33,224 nucleotides of DNA from an uncultured Alphaproteobacteria bacterium. GTDB taxonomy: Bacteria > Pseudomonadota > Alphaproteobacteria > Methylaequorales > Methylaequoraceae. Where the stretch lies: positions 1 to 33,224 of the forward strand of contig CACFLF010000005.1 in the NCBI GenBank assembly GCA_902567115.1, written 5' to 3'. The translations under genes and the position numbers were made by a program. Each line of letters starts with the position of its first letter. Positions within the stretch are counted from its first letter, which is position 1. Shown in pieces: positions 1 to 9,317 of the stretch. Below the pieces are notes generated by a model that saw nothing but the letters and a program-made list of their open reading frames with translations, searched no databases and had not been told where the DNA came from.

Positions 1-1
1 T

Positions 2-661
2 GCAGGAAGAGTAGCTGATATGCATTTGTTGTTAGAGAAAATTGAATTGAAAATAGTTGCTGAACATTATCACAAGGTTGAACATCATCTTATGTCAAAA
101 AAAAATGTTTCATTAAAAAATATTAACAAAGTATATAGTCATACTCATGCTTTATCTCAGTGTAGAGCTAATATTAAGAAATTGAAACTGGAACCTGTAA
201 ATTATATTGATACTGCAGGGGCAGCAAAATTTGTAAGAGATAGTCAGGATTCAGATATTTCTGCAATTGCATCCATGCTAGCATCTGAAATTTATGAGCT
301 AAGAATACTAAAAAAAAATCTGCAAGACAGAAGAGATAACATAACTAGATTTTTAGTTTTTTCAAAGAGTAGTCCAAAAATAAATATGGATCGAAAGGTA
401 ATCACATCTATTGTTTTTAATACGAAAAATATTCCAGCATCTTTATATAAAGCTTTGGGAGGTTTTGCAGAAAACAGTATCAATTTAACAAGATTAGAAA
501 GTTTTTTTGTAAATAAAGATTTTAAACAGTTTTCTTTTATAATTGATGTTGAATCGCATCCTGACAACAGAAGCTTTAAGAAAGCATTGAAAGTTCTTAA
601 AAGTTTTTCATCCAAATTTAGAATACTTGGTTTTTATGAAGCCTCAAAATTTAGAAAATAA
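2..661 (+). CDS. pheA: Prephenate dehydratase, C-terminal part (5' end outside window)
   Basis: Frame is open from base 2 (AGRVADMHLL...). Motifs: 'DRRDNITRFLVF' and ACT domain 'NIPASLYKALGGFAENSINLTRLES'. Confidence 0.9.
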   Translation, partial: AGRVADMHLLLEKIELKIVAEHYHKVEHHLMSKKNVSLKNINKVYSHTHALSQCRANIKKLKLEPVNYIDTAGAAKFVRDSQDSDISAIASMLASEIYELRILKKNLQDRRDNITRFLVFSKSSPKINMDRKVITSIVFNTKNIPASLYKALGGFAENSINLTRLESFFVNKDFKQFSFIIDVESHPDNRSFKKALKVLKSFSSKFRILGFYEASKFRK

Positions 662-700
662 TATTATTTAAAAGTAAAAAGTTTAATGATAAGTTTAAAC

Positions 701-791
701 GGGAGTTGAATTTAGGCAATAGGTTCGCCAATCCGGTCAGAACTGAAAAGAAGCAGCCGTAACGTTTTCTATTGGGTTAAATTTCAGCTCC
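701..791 (+). ncRNA. ffs: Small bacterial signal recognition particle RNA (4.5S)
   Basis: Contains 'CCGGTCAGAACTGAAAAGAAGCAGCCGTAACG', close to the conserved SRP domain IV core GGTCAGGNCCGGAAGGNAGCAGCC. Ends pair (GGGAGTTGAATTTA / TAAATTTCAGCTCC), followed by a T-run. Lies just upstream of dnaX. Confidence 0.93.
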
Positions 792-806
792 TTTTTTTGA
801 TTTTTT

Positions 807-2537
807 ATGAAGAATTCTAACAATTATATAGTATTAGCAAGAAAATATAGACCACAAAAGTTATCAGAAATAATCGGTCAAGAAGAAACCTGTAAAATAA
901 TTGAGGGTTCAGTCAAGTTAGACAGAATTGCTCATGCCTACTTATTTTCTGGTACAAGAGGAGTGGGAAAAACGACACTTGCAAGGATATTAGCAAAGAT
1001 CGTTAATTGTCTGAACCTCAGTAAGGAAATGGTTGACCCCTGTGGCAATTGTAAAAATTGTGAATCTATTGATTTTGGGAATAATATTGATGTAGTGGAG
1101 ATTGATGCAGCAAGTAAAACTGGTGTTGCTGATGTAAGGGAAATAATAGATAACGTCAATTATAAACCAGTCTCTGCCAAAAAAAAAATTTTTATAATAG
1201 ATGAAGTTCACATGTTATCAAAAGCTGCTTTCAACGCATTACTAAAAACTTTAGAAGAACCTCCAATAGATGTTATATTTATATTTGCGACGACGGAAAC
1301 TGAGAAAATCCCACTAACAATTCTTTCACGGTGCCAACGCTTTCAGCTTAAAAGAGTCGATACAGATTTAATTGGTCATTTTTTAAAAGAGATTTCAAAA
1401 AAAGAGGGTTTTGAGATTGAGTTAGAGGGATGCAATTTAATAGCCCAATCTGCTGAAGGTTCTGTGAGGGACTCTTTGTCAATTCTTGACAATGTTCTTA
1501 CAAGAGGAAATCCAGTTAGAATTCAGAATATTAAAACCGTTATAGGTTTATCTGACAACAATTTGGTTTTAAAACTACTGAGAGCTCTATTTGAAGGGGA
1601 TCCAAAAGTTGCGTTAGATATATTCGAAGATTTATACAGCAAAGGGGCCTCTGTAAAAATTTTAAGCCAAACGTTGATGAATTTAACCTACCATTCAATT
1701 AGAATTAAAAGTGAAGTTGATATTGAAAGTTTACACCTTGATAAAAAAATTTTAGAAACCGTTGAATTTATTGCTAAAAACTTTGAAATGGATTTTTTAA
1801 TTAGATTTTGGGAACTCATGCAAAAATATATTAATGAAATTAATAACTGTTTTGACGAAAAACAATTTTTTGAGATGACTATAATGAGACTATGCTTTAT
1901 TTCTTTGGTTCCGACACCTTTTGAATTACTTAAAGAAAATGAATCAATTAAAAATGAAGATAAAATTGAGATTAAGGCTAAAACCAAAACAGAATCAAAT
2001 GTTTCTGAAAACACAATTAAAAAATCCAATGATTTAGACACCACAGAAACCATAAGTAATCTAGCATTAGAGCCAAAACCTAAAAAAATTATTGAAACAG
2101 AAAACAAAACAGATGCAAAAATAAATAATTTAGCAAGATTTAAAAAAATTGTAGACAAAATTGAAAATAAATCAGAAATTCTGATAGCCCATCACCTAAG
2201 AACCTCATTTAAATTAGTCACAATTAAAGACAATAACAATATCAGGGAAATTGAGCTTGAAAATATATCTGAAAATAAAGATTCAAGAAAGATTTTATGG
2301 AAAGCATCTAAACTTATAAGTGAGATTGAAAAAGAAAGATGGACAATAACTTTATCAAGTAGAAAAGGCTTTCAGTCTTTAAAAGAGTACGAAAGAACAA
2401 TTGAAAAAAATAAGATTATAGAAATATGTAATGATAACTTTATAAAAAAAATTCTTGAAATCATTCCATCTTCTGAAGTAATTTCAATACAGGAACTAGA
2501 AAATGATAAATTAATGAAAAGGGAAGAAAATGAATAA
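807..2537 (+). CDS. dnaX: DNA polymerase III subunit gamma/tau
   Basis: 'ARKYRPQKLSEIIGQE', Walker A 'GTRGVGKTTLARI', 'FIIDEVHMLSKAAFNALLKTLEEPP', Zn-binding 'CGNCKNC'. Confidence 0.97.
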   Translation: MKNSNNYIVLARKYRPQKLSEIIGQEETCKIIEGSVKLDRIAHAYLFSGTRGVGKTTLARILAKIVNCLNLSKEMVDPCGNCKNCESIDFGNNIDVVEIDAASKTGVADVREIIDNVNYKPVSAKKKIFIIDEVHMLSKAAFNALLKTLEEPPIDVIFIFATTETEKIPLTILSRCQRFQLKRVDTDLIGHFLKEISKKEGFEIELEGCNLIAQSAEGSVRDSLSILDNVLTRGNPVRIQNIKTVIGLSDNNLVLKLLRALFEGDPKVALDIFEDLYSKGASVKILSQTLMNLTYHSIRIKSEVDIESLHLDKKILETVEFIAKNFEMDFLIRFWELMQKYINEINNCFDEKQFFEMTIMRLCFISLVPTPFELLKENESIKNEDKIEIKAKTKTESNVSENTIKKSNDLDTTETISNLALEPKPKKIIETENKTDAKINNLARFKKIVDKIENKSEILIAHHLRTSFKLVTIKDNNNIREIELENISENKDSRKILWKASKLISEIEKERWTITLSSRKGFQSLKEYERTIEKNKIIEICNDNFIKKILEIIPSSEVISIQELENDKLMKREENE

Positions 2538-2853
2538 TATGTCACAAATAATGAAACAAGCAAAAGCAATGCAAGAAAAAATGGCTGAAATGCAAAAAAA
2601 AATAGAAGATACTGAAATTGAGGGAAGCTCTGGTGGAGGAGCTGTTAAAATTGTAATGAATGGAAAACACGAAGTTAAGAATCTTTTTATAGACCCTTCA
2701 ATTGTTAATTCAGACGAAAAGGAAGTTTTAGAGGATCTTATTATAGCAGCCTTAAACGACGTAAATAAGAAAATTGCTGAAAATACAAATGATCAGTTAG
2801 GTTCGATTTCTGGTGGTATGGGCTTACCTCCTGGTTTAAAGTTACCTTTTTAG
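2530..2853 (+). CDS. ybaB: YbaB/EbfC nucleoid-associated protein
   Basis: 'MSQIMKQAKAMQEKMAEMQ' and C-terminal 'GGMGLPPGLKLPF'; between dnaX and recR. Confidence 0.93.
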   Translation: MNNMSQIMKQAKAMQEKMAEMQKKIEDTEIEGSSGGGAVKIVMNGKHEVKNLFIDPSIVNSDEKEVLEDLIIAALNDVNKKIAENTNDQLGSISGGMGLPPGLKLPF

Positions 2854-2857
2854 ATGT

Positions 2858-3457
2858 ATGTCATCTCTTGGAGAATTAATTAATATTTTTTCAAAGTTAC
2901 CTAGTTTAGGTCCAAGATCTGCAAGAAGAATAGTACTTTATTTACTTAAAAATAAAGAAAAGATCATCCCAACTTTAATGACAACCATTGAAAATGTTAA
3001 ATCAGAGCTTTCTTATTGCCATTTATGTGGAAATGTTGATGTGGTTAATCCTTGTAACATATGCGCTGATGATAAAAGAAAAAATGGAAAATTATGTATT
3101 GTCGAGGACATAGGAGATTTATGGGCAATCGAAAAAAGCAAAGCGTTCAATGGAACTTACCATGTTTTAGGTGGTGTTTTGTCAGCAATGGACGGAGTTG
3201 GACCTGATCAACTCAACATTTTTTCATTATTAAAAAGGTTAGAATCTGGTTCTGTCAAGGAGGTAATAATAGCTACCAATGCTACTACGGAAGGTCAAAT
3301 AACCGGACAATATATTGCTGATGAGTGTTCAAAATTTCAAATTTTAATTACAAGATTGGCTCAAGGAATTCCTATTGGAGGTGAACTTGATCTGTTAGAT
3401 TATAATACAATGTCAACAGCATTTATTTCTCGATCTGAAATAAAAAAAATTAGTTAG
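2858..3457 (+). CDS. recR: Recombination mediator RecR
   Basis: 'LPSLGPRSARRI', Zn finger 'CHLCGN...CNIC', Toprim 'VVEDIGDLWAIE'-type region and 'ATTEGQITGQYIAD'. Confidence 0.95.
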   Translation: MSSLGELINIFSKLPSLGPRSARRIVLYLLKNKEKIIPTLMTTIENVKSELSYCHLCGNVDVVNPCNICADDKRKNGKLCIVEDIGDLWAIEKSKAFNGTYHVLGGVLSAMDGVGPDQLNIFSLLKRLESGSVKEVIIATNATTEGQITGQYIADECSKFQILITRLAQGIPIGGELDLLDYNTMSTAFISRSEIKKIS

Positions 3458-4436
3458 AATCGTCTAATTTCAATAATTTTTCTCGTTTATTTGAAATTTT
3501 TTTTGAGGTTATCAAAATGTCGTTAAGATCAACCTGGGCACTAGAAAAGTGACTATCCATCTTTTTAATACGACTCTCAAGCCTGATTAATTCTGTATTT
3601 AATTCTTTCAAATGTTGAAAAATAAAAGTTGCATTATTCTGGATTTTTTTATCTCTTATAAGGCTTTCAATCGAATTCAGAATTATCCACAAAGTTGTGG
3701 GTGAAACTAGAAAAACTTTTGTCATGTAAAATGTTTCGCTAAGTTCTGGAAATAATCTAAATATTTCTAAATAGACTTGTTCGCTAGGAATGAAAATTAA
3801 AGCAATATCTGAAGTTTCTCCTGAAATAAGATATTTTTCTTGAACTGCTGAAATATGATTTTTGATATCAGATTTAAATTTTTTAAGAAGCTTAAGCTTT
3901 TCGTCTTTTGAAACTGACTTTTGGAATTTTTCAAAACTTTCTTTTGGAAATTTAGCGTCAATACAAGTTTTATTAAGAGAACCTGGTGACATAATCATAC
4001 AATCAACCCTTGAGCTATTTGATAATGTTTTTTGAAACTCGTAATGGTCTTTGGGGAGGTGATCCTTGATTAAATTTTCAAGTAACATTTCGCCGAACCT
4101 TCCCCTTTGGGTTGTATTTGATAAAAAGTTTTTTAAATCAACAACGTTCTCGGTTAAACTTGAAATATTTTGTTGAGCCCTATCAATCAAGGACATTTTT
4201 TCTCTAATTTGACTTAAGTTGTTATGATTTTCAAAAGATGATTTATCGAACTTTGAATCAATTTTGTCGAAATTTCTTATAATTAAATCTGATATTGATT
4301 GCTCAATTATTGATTGTTTTTCCAATAGAATTTTAATTCTCTCTTTTGTATTGTTGTTTGATATAAAAAATTGTAAAAATAAGACAATCAATAACAAAAG
4401 AATAATAATATAAAAAACCTGGTTAGTAATTATCAT
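3450..4436 (-). CDS. rmuC: DNA recombination protein RmuC family
   Basis: N-terminal TM helix then coiled coil; 'GRFGEMLLENLIKDHLP', 'DCMIMSPGSLNKTCIDAKFPKE', 'FLVSPTTLWIILNSI'. The tracked ORF starts at 4505; the Met at 4436 (MIITNQVF) avoids overlap with def. Confidence 0.88.
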   Translation of the reverse strand: MIITNQVFYIIILLLLIVLFLQFFISNNNTKERIKILLEKQSIIEQSISDLIIRNFDKIDSKFDKSSFENHNNLSQIREKMSLIDRAQQNISSLTENVVDLKNFLSNTTQRGRFGEMLLENLIKDHLPKDHYEFQKTLSNSSRVDCMIMSPGSLNKTCIDAKFPKESFEKFQKSVSKDEKLKLLKKFKSDIKNHISAVQEKYLISGETSDIALIFIPSEQVYLEIFRLFPELSETFYMTKVFLVSPTTLWIILNSIESLIRDKKIQNNATFIFQHLKELNTELIRLESRIKKMDSHFSSAQVDLNDILITSKKISNKREKLLKLDDSN

Positions 4437-4447
4437 AGTAAAATTTA

Positions 4448-4972
4448 ATGAGTGTTTTGGATATATTAATAATACCTGATAAAAGATTAAAGTACAAATC
4501 AACAAATGTTGAAGCTTTTGACGAGTATCTTAAAAGCATTGTGAAAAACATGTTTGATACCTTGGTTGCTTCAGGAAACGGTATTGGCTTAGCCGCGCCC
4601 CAAGTGGGTATTAACAAAAGAATTGTTGTGATTGACCTCAAAGAGGATGGAAAATCAAATCCAATGACTTTAGTAAACCCTAAAATTTTAAGTTCGTCAC
4701 CTGAGAGGTTAATTAATGAGGAGGGGTGTCTATCTATTCCTGGATATTATGCGGATGTTAAAAGGCCGTCTGAAATAGAGGTTGAATGGTATGACTTGAA
4801 AGGAAAAAAAAAAAAGAAGAAATGTTCTGGCTTGCTATCAATTTGTATTCAACATGAAATCGATCATTTGGATGGAATCTTATTTATAGATTATTTATCG
4901 AAATTAAAAAAAAAAAGAGCTCTCGAAAAGGTTAAAAAAATTCAAAAAAAAAATAATGAAGAGTCTAAATAA
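4448..4972 (+). CDS. def: Peptide deformylase
   Basis: 'GIGLAAPQVG', 'EGCLSIPG', 'QHEIDHLDGILFIDYL'. Confidence 0.97.
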   Translation: MSVLDILIIPDKRLKYKSTNVEAFDEYLKSIVKNMFDTLVASGNGIGLAAPQVGINKRIVVIDLKEDGKSNPMTLVNPKILSSSPERLINEEGCLSIPGYYADVKRPSEIEVEWYDLKGKKKKKKCSGLLSICIQHEIDHLDGILFIDYLSKLKKKRALEKVKKIQKKNNEESK

Positions 4973-5909
4973 ACTGTGCATTGGATTTTACGGTACATCA
5001 GAGTTTTCATTAAGCTTCCTAGAAGAGTTATTTTCTCAGAATATTAAAATTTCATATATTGTTACTAAGCCACCAATTCCTTCTGGAAGGGGGAAAAAAG
5101 TTAAAATTTCACCTGTTCATGAATGGGGTTTAAAGAATAAAATTGACGTTTTAACTCCTGCAGATATTAAAGACAGAAAATTTTTAGACTATGTAAAAAA
5201 AAAAAAAATTGATTTTAATATTATAGTTGCATATGGAAATATTTTAACAAAAGAAATTATAAATATCCCAGATTATCTTAGTATTAACGTTCATGCCTCA
5301 TTATTACCAAGGTGGAGAGGGGCGGCACCAATTCAAAGAGCTATCTTGTCAGATGATAAAGAAACAGGTGTATGTATAATGAGGCTAGATGAAAAACTCG
5401 ATTCAGGTCCAATAATAACTTTGCAAAAAATTATTATTGAAGATGACGATAATTACGAAACTGTGTACAAGAAGATAGTTTTCTTTGGCAAAAAAATATT
5501 GAGAGATGCAATTCTTAAAATTATCAATGATGAAGTTAATTATGTGTATCAGGATGAAAGATTTGTAACATATGCCGAAAAAATAAAAAAAAATGAAGCA
5601 CAAATTAATTGGGAGAAAGATGCTCATGAAATTAATCAAAAAATTAAGGCCTTTAGTCCCAAACCTGGGGCTTGGACAATTATTCGAAATTCAGACACGA
5701 GAATTAAAATCCTTAAAGCCAACATAATTAAAGAAAAAGATTACCAAAAAAAGGATAAACTTAAGATTGGTGGAGTAGACGAAGATCTTGGGGTTAGATG
5801 TGGTAAAGATTTCTTGAAAATAAAAATTCTTCAAAGGAATGGAAAAAAACCAATTTCTGCAGTTGACTTTTTAAACGGAAATAAAATTTCAATTTCAGAA
5901 TTTTGTTGA
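4956..5909 (+). CDS. fmt: Methionyl-tRNA formyltransferase
   Basis: 'GFYGTSEFSLSFLEEL', 'SINVHASLLPRWRGAAPIQRAI', 'FSPKPGAWT'; overlaps the def 3' end. Confidence 0.96.
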   Translation: MKSLNKLCIGFYGTSEFSLSFLEELFSQNIKISYIVTKPPIPSGRGKKVKISPVHEWGLKNKIDVLTPADIKDRKFLDYVKKKKIDFNIIVAYGNILTKEIINIPDYLSINVHASLLPRWRGAAPIQRAILSDDKETGVCIMRLDEKLDSGPIITLQKIIIEDDDNYETVYKKIVFFGKKILRDAILKIINDEVNYVYQDERFVTYAEKIKKNEAQINWEKDAHEINQKIKAFSPKPGAWTIIRNSDTRIKILKANIIKEKDYQKKDKLKIGGVDEDLGVRCGKDFLKIKILQRNGKKPISAVDFLNGNKISISEFC

Positions 5910-6655
5910 TGGGAAGAATTAAACTTACAATTGAGTATGATGGTAGTGAATACGTAGGTTGGCAAAAACAACAAAATGGTAGATCCATTCAAGAAGAAAT
6001 AGAAATTTGTCTAGAAAAACTATTTAATTCAAAAATAAAAATTTATGTTTCTGGACGTACTGATGCTGGTGTGCACGCCTTTGGACAGATTGCACATTTT
6101 GACCTAAAAAAATCACATATTGAAACAAAAAAAATATCAAATGCATTAAATTATTTACTTAAAAAATCGAAAAATAAAATAACAATTCTTAAATCTGAAA
6201 AGGTTTCTGCAATCTTTCATTCAAGATTCTCCGTGAAAAAAAAAATTTATTTGTATAAAATTTTAAATAGACCAACGCCATCATTTATTTTAGAAAATAG
6301 AGTATGGCATTTCCCAAAATTATTAAATACTGGCAAAATGAAAGAGGCATCTCATGTATTAATTGGAAAAAAAGACTTTAACGCATTTCGCTCAATAAAT
6401 TGTCAGGCTAAAACCTCAATTCGATCGTTAGAAGCAATAAAAATAAAAAAAAATAAAGACAATATTGAAATTAGAGTTTTTGGTAAATCGTTTTTACATA
6501 ACCAGGTTAGAATTATCATTGGAACGTTGGTGAATGTGGGTATAGGAAAATGGGACGATGAGAAAGTTTCAGAAATTTTGAAATCTAAAGATAGAACGAG
6601 AGCCGGGCCAACGGCGCCATCGTGCGGACTTTATTTGGAAAAAGTTACTTATTAA
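5909..6655 (+). CDS. truA: tRNA pseudouridine(38-40) synthase
   Basis: 'EYDGSEYVGWQKQQNGRSIQ', catalytic 'SGRTDAGVHAFGQIAHFD'. ATG at 5909 overlaps the fmt stop (TGATG); the tracked start at 5903 is TTG. Confidence 0.95.
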   Translation: MGRIKLTIEYDGSEYVGWQKQQNGRSIQEEIEICLEKLFNSKIKIYVSGRTDAGVHAFGQIAHFDLKKSHIETKKISNALNYLLKKSKNKITILKSEKVSAIFHSRFSVKKKIYLYKILNRPTPSFILENRVWHFPKLLNTGKMKEASHVLIGKKDFNAFRSINCQAKTSIRSLEAIKIKKNKDNIEIRVFGKSFLHNQVRIIIGTLVNVGIGKWDDEKVSEILKSKDRTRAGPTAPSCGLYLEKVTY

Positions 6656-7793
6656 ACTTGTTCTTTAGAAATATATTTTTAATGAATTGATGGTAGATTT
6701 TGGTTAATTTATCAATACTTCTTATCTCAACCATTTCATTTACTTTGTGCATTGTTTTTCCTACTAGACCAAATTCTACGACTGGGCATATTTCTGAGAT
6801 AAATCTCGCATCTGAGGTTCCGCCAGTGGTACTTAATATTGGGTTACATTTTGTAACTGTTTTTATCGATCTAACAAGTGAATCTGTTAGAATATTAGAA
6901 TAGTTAAAAAAAGACTCGCCAGAAACTTTCGAGTAGAGTTTATATTTTGTTGTCACTAATTTGATCCTTTTTTTTATAAGACTAATAACTTGTTGCGAAT
7001 TAAATTTATCATTGAACCTGACATTGAATCTTATTTCAACTTTTCCAGGTATAATATTTGATGTGAAGTTTGACGAATCAATAGATGTAATAATTAATTT
7101 TGTAGGTTGAAACCTTTTTGATCCTGAATCAAAAGGTTTATGAAGTTCTTTAAATATTTTTTCTAAATTATCTATTGGATTATCTGCTTTTTCAGGGTAA
7201 GCGACGTGTCCTTGTTCCCCAAGAACTTCTAACAAAAAATTAATACTTCCTCTTCTCCCAATTTTAATCATTTCACCGAGTCTATTTGGATTAGTTGGTT
7301 CACCAACTAAACAATAATCAATCTTTTTTTTTTTTGTTTTTATCCATTTTATTAGACTTTTAGTTCCAAACTCTGCTTCTCCCTCTTCGTCTGAAGTTAT
7401 AAGAAAAGAAATGGTTCCATCAAAGGCAAATTTATTCTCCTCAAGAAAGATTTCTGTAGCAACCATGAAAGACGAAATAGCCGTTTTCATGTCACTCGCT
7501 CCTCTCCCATACAATCTTCCATTTGTTATATAAGGTTCAAAAGGATTGGTTTTCCATTTTTTTAGATCACCTGGAGGTACAACGTCAGTGTGACCTGCAA
7601 AACAAAGATTTGGTCCCTCGCCCCCTTTGAATGATGCATAAAGATTCTTAATTTTGTTAGCCCCAGACTCTAGTATGTGGCAGTTAAACTTTTTTTTCTT
7701 TAAAACTTTTTGAATATAATCTATCGCTCCAGAATTATCAGGCGTTACACTCTTAAATTTTATAAGCTTTGATGATAACTCAATTGTATCCAT
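6645..7793 (-). CDS. dapE: Succinyl-diaminopimelate desuccinylase
   Basis: 'CFAGHTDVVPPGDLKKW', 'GRGASDMKTAISSFM', 'SDEEGEAEFGT', 'STTGGTSDARF'. Confidence 0.95.
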   Translation of the reverse strand: MDTIELSSKLIKFKSVTPDNSGAIDYIQKVLKKKKFNCHILESGANKIKNLYASFKGGEGPNLCFAGHTDVVPPGDLKKWKTNPFEPYITNGRLYGRGASDMKTAISSFMVATEIFLEENKFAFDGTISFLITSDEEGEAEFGTKSLIKWIKTKKKKIDYCLVGEPTNPNRLGEMIKIGRRGSINFLLEVLGEQGHVAYPEKADNPIDNLEKIFKELHKPFDSGSKRFQPTKLIITSIDSSNFTSNIIPGKVEIRFNVRFNDKFNSQQVISLIKKRIKLVTTKYKLYSKVSGESFFNYSNILTDSLVRSIKTVTKCNPILSTTGGTSDARFISEICPVVEFGLVGKTMHKVNEMVEIRSIDKLTKIYHQFIKNIFLKNKFNK

Positions 7794-8644
7794 TATGACC
7801 TAAGAAGATCGTTAATTGACGTTTTTGATCTTGTTTTTGCGTCAACTTTTTTTACAATTACTGCGCAATATAAACTGGGACCGATTTCTCCATTTTTAAG
7901 GTTTTTTCCCGGTAAAGATCCAGGAACCACAACGGAATATGCTGGTATTTCTCCAAAATAAATCTCTCCTGTTTCTCTATCTACAATCTTGGTGGATGCA
8001 CCAACATAAACGCCCATTGAAATTACACTTCCTTCTTTAACAATTACACCCTCAGCTATCTCTGATCTTGCGCCAATGAAGCAATTATCTTCAATTATTA
8101 CAGGGTTAGCCTGCAAGGGTTCTAAAACTCCACCTATACCTGCTCCACCGGAAATGTGAACATTTTTTCCAACCTGAGCGCAGGAACCTACAGTTGCCCA
8201 AGTGTCAATCATTGAACCACTATCAACAAAAGCACCTAAATTTAAAAATGAAGGCATTAAAACAACGTTTTTTGCAACAAAAGCTGAATACCTTACTATT
8301 GCTCCAGGAACAGATCTAAAACTTCTTTTTGTCCATTCATCTTCGACCCAACCAGATGTTTTAAGATAAACTTTATCAAACCAGCTATATTGGCCTCTTC
8401 TCGAATTTGAAATCCCACTGGAAAAGATTACATTATCTTGAGTTTTAAATGAAAGTAAGATTCCTTTCTTTATCCATTCATTTGTAATCCAATTATCGTT
8501 TTTTTTTTCGCAAACTCTTATTTCACCAGAGTCGAGTAGTTGGAGAACACTAAATATATTTTTTTTAATATCTGGATCAGAAAAATTTAAACTTTCTCTT
8601 TCTTCCCAATATTTTTCAATTTCTTGTTTAACGTTTGAATTCAT
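7793..8644 (-). CDS. dapD: 2,3,4,5-tetrahydropyridine-2,6-dicarboxylate N-succinyltransferase
   Basis: Left-handed beta-helix hexapeptide region '[60 protein letters not shown]'. Confidence 0.96.
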   Translation of the reverse strand: MNSNVKQEIEKYWEERESLNFSDPDIKKNIFSVLQLLDSGEIRVCEKKNDNWITNEWIKKGILLSFKTQDNVIFSSGISNSRRGQYSWFDKVYLKTSGWVEDEWTKRSFRSVPGAIVRYSAFVAKNVVLMPSFLNLGAFVDSGSMIDTWATVGSCAQVGKNVHISGGAGIGGVLEPLQANPVIIEDNCFIGARSEIAEGVIVKEGSVISMGVYVGASTKIVDRETGEIYFGEIPAYSVVVPGSLPGKNLKNGEIGPSLYCAVIVKKVDAKTRSKTSINDLLRS

Positions 8645-8657
8645 ATTTTTTTATAAT

Positions 8658-9317
8658 TTATAAAACTTTACTTATCATATCTAAAGCATTTATTACAGTT
8701 TTAAATCTAAAATCAATGTAAGATCGAGATTCACTACTTGATTTCTCTGAAATATGTATAGTAGTAAAACCCTTTAGTGATGCAGACATAAGATTTTTTT
8801 CTAAATCGTCAAAATAGGCAGTTTCCAAAGGGTTTAGTTCATATTGTTTTATTAATTTATTAAGTGATGATTTCATTGGCTTTGGTATATAATTTGATTT
8901 TGTTATATCAAAAATGTCTAAGAACTGATCTTCGATTCCTAAACATCTCAAAATTTTTTTTGCATACTTATAATCACCATTTGTATATACGATTTTACTA
9001 CCAGGGAGAGCTTGGAGTTTACTTCTTAAAATTTTGGAGTGTTTTAAATTGTTTAAATTAATATTGTGAACATAATTACAAAATTCTTGGGGATCAACTT
9101 TATAATGCTTCATCAATCCATAGAGTGTTGTTCCATATTTCTTATAAAAATTTTTCTGTAATATAAAAGATTTTGTCTCGGATAACTCAAGTTTTATCGA
9201 AATGAATTTTTTCATCCTTTCGTCAATTTGAGAAAATATTCCTAGATTTGGTGAATACAATGTATTGTCTAAATCAAATAACCAATTTTTCTTTTTTGCT
9301 AAATTTTGAATTAACAT
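8658..9317 (-). CDS. HAD-family hydrolase, pyrimidine 5'-nucleotidase-like
   Basis: HAD motif I 'WLFDLDNTLYSPNLGIFSQID', motif II 'YTNGDYKYA', motif IV 'AYFDDLEKNL'. Confidence 0.85.
   Translation of the reverse strand: MLIQNLAKKKNWLFDLDNTLYSPNLGIFSQIDERMKKFISIKLELSETKSFILQKNFYKKYGTTLYGLMKHYKVDPQEFCNYVHNINLNNLKHSKILRSKLQALPGSKIVYTNGDYKYAKKILRCLGIEDQFLDIFDITKSNYIPKPMKSSLNKLIKQYELNPLETAYFDDLEKNLMSASLKGFTTIHISEKSSSESRSYIDFRFKTVINALDMISKVL

Noticed and set aside
292-615. Antisense ORFs inside known genes (e.g. 292-615 -, 938-1159 -, 1688-2158 -, 9324-9689 +, 9765-10190 +, 21248-21664 +, 30072-30392 -)
   Set aside because: Each lies opposite a strongly supported gene, has no recognisable motif and shows composition expected from the complementary strand.
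1395-1414. Slippery heptamer A AAA AAA in dnaX (codons 197-199) with a -1 frame TGA soon after
   Set aside because: Would truncate DnaX at ~200 aa within the ATPase region, not at a gamma-like position; such runs are frequent in this AT-rich sequence.
3683-3699. Perfect DnaA-box-like TTATCCACA followed by an inverted near-match
   Set aside because: It encodes the conserved RmuC 'SPTTLWII' motif on the other strand; single site, no AT-rich unwinding element or cluster of boxes, so not an origin.
4800-4825. Long A-tract in def (also in fmt near 5197) as a frameshift site
   Set aside because: The frame is continuous and product motifs are intact on both sides; Lys-rich linkers explain it.
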